Origin: JBHBQE01 sp041776485
Lineage (GTDB): Bacteria > Bacillota > Clostridia > Lachnospirales > Lachnospiraceae
Assembly: GCA_041776485.1 (NCBI GenBank)
Contig: JBHBQE010000001.1
Span: forward strand, 60,290-124,289
Direction: 5' to 3'
Length of the DNA stretch: 64,000 bases
Shown: positions 59,880 to 64,000 of the stretch, in pieces
How the letters are laid out: each line of letters begins with the position of its first letter
How positions within the stretch are numbered: the stretch's first letter is position 1
Position numbers and translations under genes: made by a program
The notes under the pieces: generated by a model
Databases searched by the model: none
What the model was told of the DNA's origin: nothing
What the model saw: only the letters and a program-made list of their open reading frames with translations

Positions 59880-61388
59880 ATGGAAAACGAAAAAATTATT
59901 GAAAGAATGCCAAACAAAGTAGTAGCACTTATTCCAATTATCTTTTTGCTTGTTATTATGATTTCAAGCTACGTATTCCAATGGGGATTCGATCCTCACA
60001 TTCCTGTACTTTTAGCCTGCGGAGTGGCTATGATTGTAGGAAGAATTTATGGATACAGCTATCAAAAAATGCTTGGGGGAGCATTAGACGCTGTAAGCCA
60101 GTCACTGGAGGCTATTATTATCATTTTGATAGTCGGCTGCCTTATCGGTTCTTTTGAGTATGCAGGAACTATACCTGCAGTTGTTTACTACGGGTTGAAG
60201 CTTTTAACACCGGGATTGTTTTTACCTATTATTGCAATTATCTGTGCATTTGTTGGTGTTGCCTTAGGCAGTGCATGGACAGTTGTGGCAACATTAGGCA
60301 TTGCTTTTATGGCAATTGGAGCTACAATGGGAATGCCACCCGGACTTATAGCAGGAGCCATACTTTCCGGAGCCTGCTGTGGGGATAAATTCTCACCCCT
60401 GTCCGACTCTACGAACCTGGCTGCAGGCTCTGCACAAACAGGATTATTTGACCATGTCAGAGCAATGGTAACCACAACATTCCCAAGCCTTTTAATCGCT
60501 ATAGTATTATATACAATTTATTCCCTGAACTTTAAAGGAACCTATGATCCTACTCTTGCGAGGGACTTATCAAATGCCATTTTAGATCATTATACCTATA
60601 TGAGTCCTGTACTTTTAATACCGATTTTACTTATTATTGTTGTGGCAGTGGTAAAAATGCCGGCGGTTGCCGCAGTGCTTTTACTGTCTTTACTGGGTGC
60701 TGTATTTGCAGTGGTTTTTCAGGGTGCAGATTTTGCTGCTGTAATTGATATGCTTCATTATGGATATTCTGCTGAAACAGGTAATGAATTATGTGATAAG
60801 CTTCTCAACCGAGGCGGTATGGACAGTATGCTTTGGACCAATAACCTTGTTATTGTGGCAGTTGCCTTTGGAGGTATACTTCAGGTTACAAATACGGTTG
60901 AGGCACTTCTCGGAGGAATGATTAAAAAGGTTAAAACGCCTTTTCAGCTTGTACTTACAACTATGTTAACCTCAATATTCTGTATTACAACCATGTGTGA
61001 CCAGTATTTAGGGCTTATTATCCCTGCTTCAATGTATAAGGAAAAATTTGATGAAATGGGACTTGGAAGAAATATGCTTTCAAGAACATTGGAGGACGGT
61101 GGAACCCTTTGGTCTCCCCTTGTTCCCTGGTCAAGCTGCGGTGCATATCATTCAAGCGTACTTGGTGTGCCTACACTTACCTATTTACCCTATTGCTTTA
61201 TGAATATTATAAATCCCATTTTTGCACTGGTAACTGCATTCTTCGGGATTAATATTCTATATGCCGACGGTTCCAGAACCAACCTCTTTAAGAGACTTGT
61301 AAAGAGCAAATCCATGCCGGGAGCGCCTGAGGAAGCCAGAGAGAAGGCATTGAAGGCTTTGGCAAAAATGAGGGGAGAGGCAGCTTAG
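59880..61388 (+). CDS. NhaC-family transporter 2
   Basis: The 502 residues have about 11-12 helices. Family segments are LGSAWTVVATLGIAFMAIG (about 121-139) and SGACCGDKFSPLSDSTNLAAG (about 158-178, last residue not counted). It resembles classical NhaC (GDKFSPLSDSTN) more closely than copy 1 does (GDNIGLISDTT), so the two may move different substrates. It lies 88 bases after kce and behind the terminator; AGAAG/GAGGGGAC precedes ATG 59880. A -10-like TATAAT lies at about 59857. It may export ammonium-coupled protons or take up lysine; I cannot decide. Confidence 0.85.
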   Translation: MENEKIIERMPNKVVALIPIIFLLVIMISSYVFQWGFDPHIPVLLACGVAMIVGRIYGYSYQKMLGGALDAVSQSLEAIIIILIVGCLIGSFEYAGTIPAVVYYGLKLLTPGLFLPIIAIICAFVGVALGSAWTVVATLGIAFMAIGATMGMPPGLIAGAILSGACCGDKFSPLSDSTNLAAGSAQTGLFDHVRAMVTTTFPSLLIAIVLYTIYSLNFKGTYDPTLARDLSNAILDHYTYMSPVLLIPILLIIVVAVVKMPAVAAVLLLSLLGAVFAVVFQGADFAAVIDMLHYGYSAETGNELCDKLLNRGGMDSMLWTNNLVIVAVAFGGILQVTNTVEALLGGMIKKVKTPFQLVLTTMLTSIFCITTMCDQYLGLIIPASMYKEKFDEMGLGRNMLSRTLEDGGTLWSPLVPWSSCGAYHSSVLGVPTLTYLPYCFMNIINPIFALVTAFFGINILYADGSRTNLFKRLVKSKSMPGAPEEAREKALKALAKMRGEAA

Positions 61389-61394
61389 TTTCCA

Positions 61395-61796
61395 ATGGAG
61401 TATAAAGGAATTATAAAACAAAGACCAAAATATTTTGTGCCTTTAGCAATTACTATATGTGCACTTATCATATTAAGGGATGTTTTACTTTCCAAATTAA
61501 GCTATACTCCAATTGCGATTATCGTAATTATTGCCTGTTTTTTCAAAAAAGAACACGTTATAAATGAAGAGGGTATAGATATTGTCTATACCCTTTTTAA
61601 GTTTGAAAGTATAAATCACTGGGAGTGGAAGGATATTACCAGTATTCATGTGGATAAAAAGAGAGCATATCCTAAGGTTATGCTTCACATAGGAAAGGAT
61701 ATTGTAACCAGAACATATACCATGGAGCCGGCAGTTATTGATGATATAATTAAGCTTGCAAAATCCAAAAATCCGAAGATATATGTTAAAAGATAG
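61395..61796 (+). CDS. Small membrane protein with PH-like C-terminus
   Basis: Function unknown. The 133 residues have two close membrane helices (about 12-32 and 36-49), followed by a beta-rich roughly 80-residue domain that reads like a bacterial PH-like fold (EHVINEEGIDIVYTLFKF, then HWEWKDITSIHVDKK). ATG 61395 comes six bases after nhaC 2, so it is probably co-transcribed. No known partner. Confidence 0.7.
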   Translation: MEYKGIIKQRPKYFVPLAITICALIILRDVLLSKLSYTPIAIIVIIACFFKKEHVINEEGIDIVYTLFKFESINHWEWKDITSIHVDKKRAYPKVMLHIGKDIVTRTYTMEPAVIDDIIKLAKSKNPKIYVKR

Positions 61797-61821
61797 GCAG
61801 TATATAAATAGGGGTGAGTTT

Positions 61822-61986
61822 ATGAAAGGCAGAGATTTTTATATTAAGTATTTGACGATAGTTTTTACAATAGTTATAAGTACGCTTATAGGGGATAGGC
61901 TTTTTGATAATACTGCCTATGAAATAGCTCTTGTGGCAGCTGCTCTTTTAATTGTTATAGCAATATTTAAGTTTTTAAAGCGTTAG
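61822..61986 (+). CDS. Small two-helix membrane protein
   Basis: 54 residues: MKGRDFYIKYLTIVFTIVIS is the start and first helix, then a short loop (DRLFDNTAYE) and a second helix ending FKFLKR. A longer frame from 61756 overlaps the previous gene; ATG 61822 follows GGGGTGAG, so I chose it. No known function. It could be a subunit or stabiliser for the neighbouring transporter or the PH-like protein. Confidence 0.6.
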   Translation: MKGRDFYIKYLTIVFTIVISTLIGDRLFDNTAYEIALVAAALLIVIAIFKFLKR

Positions 61987-62004
61987 ATTTTCCTACACCT
62001 GCCC

Positions 62005-62033
62005 TGTTCAAAGGAAAAATTTTATGTTATACT
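62005..62033 (+). promoter_or_regulatory. Possible promoter for der
   Basis: A weak -35 TGTTCA (62005-62010) with 17 bases to TATACT (62028-62033), 40 bases before the der ATG. Confidence 0.35.
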
Positions 62034-62073
62034 CTACCCCTGTTGTATAAATTTTCAAGAAAAAGAGCATTAT

Positions 62074-63396
62074 ATGTCTAAACCAATAGTAGCGATTATT
62101 GGACGCCCCAATGTGGGGAAGTCCACAATTTTTAATATGTTAGCCGGAAAGAGGCTTTCCATAGTAGATGACAGACCCGGAGTTACAAGGGATAGAATTT
62201 TTGCCGCAGGAGAGTGGCTAAATAAAGAATTTACCCTTATAGATACCGGAGGTATAGAGCCTGAAAGCAATGATTTCATTTTAAGGCATATTAGGGCTCA
62301 GGCTGAAATTGCCATTGAAACAGCAGATGTTATAGTGTTTGTATGTGATGTAAGAAGCGGTCTTACCGACGCAGATAAAAATGTTGCAGATATACTTAGA
62401 CGCTCAAATAAGCCAGTGGTACTGTGTATAAATAAGGTAGATAATTTTGAAAAATATGAGCCTTATATTTATGAATTTTATTCTCTGGGAATGGGGGATC
62501 CCTTTCCTGTATCTGCAATAGGAAAGCTTGGGATAGGAGAATTTTTAGATGAAATAATATCCCATTTCCCTGAGAACAGTTCAGATCAGGCGGAGGAAGA
62601 TGAAATTCCAAGGATTGCAGTTATAGGCAGACCTAATTCAGGGAAATCATCTCTTATAAACAAACTTACAGGTTCCAACAGAGCCATAGTATCTGATATG
62701 GCAGGTACCACCAGGGATGCCATAGACTCTAAAATTAAACGTAATAAAAAAGAATATATTTTTGTGGATACGGCAGGGCTTCGCAGAAAGTCCAAGATAA
62801 ATGACGATATTGAAAGATATTCCATAATCAGAGCTGTATCTGCAATAGAGCGTTGTGATGTGGCAATATTGATGATAGATGCTACAGAGGGGATAACGGA
62901 ACAGGATGCGAAAATAGCGGGAATTGCCCATGAAAGGGGTAAGGGATTCATTGTTGCAGTTAATAAATGGGATTTAATTAAAAAGGATAATAAAACACTA
63001 AATGTTTTTACAGAAGATATTAAAAGAACACTTAATTTTATGCCATATGCTGCTATAACTTTTATTTCTGTAGAAACAGGTCAACGGGTAGATAAGCTTT
63101 TCCCTATAATTGACGCAACACTGGAAAATCGTTCAATGAGAATTCAAACAGGTGTGTTAAATGAGATTATTACAGAGGCGCTTGCCATGCACCAGCCTCC
63201 CAGCGATAAGGGGAAGAGACTTAAGGTATATTATGTTACTCAGGTGGCAATAAGGCCTCCCAGCTTTGCGGTATTTGTAAATAAAAAGGAGCTTATGCAC
63301 TTTACCTATTTAAGATATTTGGAAAATAAAATCAGAGAAGCCTTTGGCTTTAACGGTACAAGACTTAAATTTTTTGTAAGGGAAAAAAAGGATTAA
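62074..63396 (+). CDS. der: Ribosome biogenesis GTPase Der (EngA)
   Basis: Double-GTPase required for 50S assembly. The 440 residues hold G domain 1 (GRPNVGKST at about 9, DTGGI, NKVD), G domain 2 (GRPNSGKSS at about 182, DTAGL, NKWD) and a C-terminal KH-like domain (about 350-440). Complete and canonical. The start ATG 62074 has AAGAAAAAGAGC upstream, a modest ribosome-binding site. plsY follows 34 bases later, as in many Firmicutes. Confidence 0.96.
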   Translation: MSKPIVAIIGRPNVGKSTIFNMLAGKRLSIVDDRPGVTRDRIFAAGEWLNKEFTLIDTGGIEPESNDFILRHIRAQAEIAIETADVIVFVCDVRSGLTDADKNVADILRRSNKPVVLCINKVDNFEKYEPYIYEFYSLGMGDPFPVSAIGKLGIGEFLDEIISHFPENSSDQAEEDEIPRIAVIGRPNSGKSSLINKLTGSNRAIVSDMAGTTRDAIDSKIKRNKKEYIFVDTAGLRRKSKINDDIERYSIIRAVSAIERCDVAILMIDATEGITEQDAKIAGIAHERGKGFIVAVNKWDLIKKDNKTLNVFTEDIKRTLNFMPYAAITFISVETGQRVDKLFPIIDATLENRSMRIQTGVLNEIITEALAMHQPPSDKGKRLKVYYVTQVAIRPPSFAVFVNKKELMHFTYLRYLENKIREAFGFNGTRLKFFVREKKD

Positions 63397-63430
63397 TAAA
63401 TCCTTTGGCGGGTTTTGAAAGGTAAATATA

Positions 63431-64000
63431 TTGTTATTTAGATTAATTGCATTATTAATAGGATATTGCTTTGGAAATATCTCTCCGGGTATTATTATTG
63501 CAAAAATAAATGGCGTGGATATTAAATCTGTAGGCAGTAAAAATGTGGGAGCTACCAATGTTTCCAGAACCGTCGGAATAAAAATGGGAATATTAACTTT
63601 AATTTTAGATTGTATAAAGGCAATAATTCCGGCAATTATAGTTTATTTTATTTTTAGTAAAACTCAGAATTTTGATGTAAGATATTTATGCGCCTATTCT
63701 GCTTTTGGTGCAGTTATGGGACATATTTTTCCAATAACTCAGGGCTTTAAGGGGGGCAAGGGTATTGCCGCCTCTTTGGGATTTTTGCTTGTTGCGGCGC
63801 CAATTACAGCCCTTGGCTGTCTGCTTGCATTTTCAATTACAGTTATTACTACAAGATATGTTTCCCTTGGTTCATTAATTTGTGCTATTGTACTTCCAAT
63901 AGAGGCTTTGCTGCTGTATTATTTCAATGTACTTCCATATCCCAGAGAGGTTATCCTTGAGGTTGTGGTATTGTTTGTTTTGGACGCAGTAATTTGCGCC
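63431..64000 (+). CDS. plsY: Glycerol-3-phosphate acyltransferase PlsY (3' end outside window)
   Basis: Membrane enzyme that acylates glycerol-3-phosphate from acyl-phosphate, the first step of phospholipid synthesis in Gram-positives. The open frame from TTG 63431 runs to the window end (190 residues). It shows GYCFGNISPGIIIAKI (about 10-25), motif 1 SVGSKNVGATNVSRTVG (about 35-51), motif 2 GHIFPITQGFKGGKGIAASL (about 97-116) and several membrane helices. PlsY is normally about 200 residues, so only the last few residues are missing. GAAAGG lies upstream of the TTG. Confidence 0.92.
   Translation, partial: MLFRLIALLIGYCFGNISPGIIIAKINGVDIKSVGSKNVGATNVSRTVGIKMGILTLILDCIKAIIPAIIVYFIFSKTQNFDVRYLCAYSAFGAVMGHIFPITQGFKGGKGIAASLGFLLVAAPITALGCLLAFSITVITTRYVSLGSLICAIVLPIEALLLYYFNVLPYPREVILEVVVLFVLDAVICA

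Noticed and set aside
1..64000. CRISPR array, prophage or complete insertion sequence
   Set aside because: I saw no regularly spaced repeat array, no phage structural genes and no transposase in the window.

Overview
This window looks like a chromosomal segment of a motile, low-GC, anaerobic Clostridia, most likely a Lachnospiraceae-type organism. The evidence is the AT-rich codon use, a che/fliA block with CheC and CheD, the rimP-nusA-ylxQ-infB-rbfA-nrnA-truB-ribF-rpsO-pnp order, ispH next to an S1-domain gene, and a complete lysine-fermentation (Kam/Kdd/Kce/Kal) locus. I cannot name the species.

Layout. 1-6360: the tail of a flagellar/chemotaxis operon (cheA, cheW, cheC, cheD, a membrane protein, fliA, and three poorly known genes). 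6347-12061: a pyridoxal/pyridoxamine kinase gene divergent from a four-gene BMP-type (nucleoside-like) ABC transporter operon. The kinase promoter carries a 9-bp inverted repeat centred on its -35 box. 12160-14711: an orphan gene, a MATE exporter and tcdA. 14755-14826: tRNA-Glu(CTC). 14885-25264: the translation/RNA-metabolism superoperon, which lacks ylxR. 25264-31644: a BaiN-like flavoprotein, a C69 dipeptidase, cmk, ispH, an S1-domain protein, and cheR far from the other che genes. 31646-35979: a YprB-like exonuclease, a GNAT enzyme, an alpha/beta hydrolase and glpK. 35980-36540: mostly non-coding, with a decayed MATE transporter. 36553-41950: rplS, signal peptidase I, rbgA, a second signal peptidase I, rnhB, a FliK-like/FlhB-C-terminus-like pair, and yraN. 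41997-43846: two EamA exporters. 43988-61388: the lysine-fermentation locus. 61395-64000: two small membrane proteins, der and the start of plsY.

The lysine locus is the most interesting part. KamA makes beta-lysine and KamDE (B12/PLP) makes 3,5-diaminohexanoate. KamB and KamC are the probable KamDE reactivase. Kdd oxidises the diamine, Kce cleaves the product with acetyl-CoA, and Kal deaminates 3-aminobutyryl-CoA to crotonyl-CoA. A two-subunit CoA-transferase handles acyl-CoA exchange. Two NhaC-family transporters and a fold-III PLP racemase flank the enzymes.

In the middle sits a sigma-54 activator. Its roughly 365-residue N-terminal half is visibly homologous to Kdd itself but has lost the glycine-rich dinucleotide loop, so it looks like an enzyme turned metabolite sensor. 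I find -24/-12 (sigma-54) promoter matches in front of kdd, kal and the first nhaC. The kdd and kal cores are identical over 17 bases. Together these suggest a self-contained, enzyme-derived sensor circuit for lysine catabolism.
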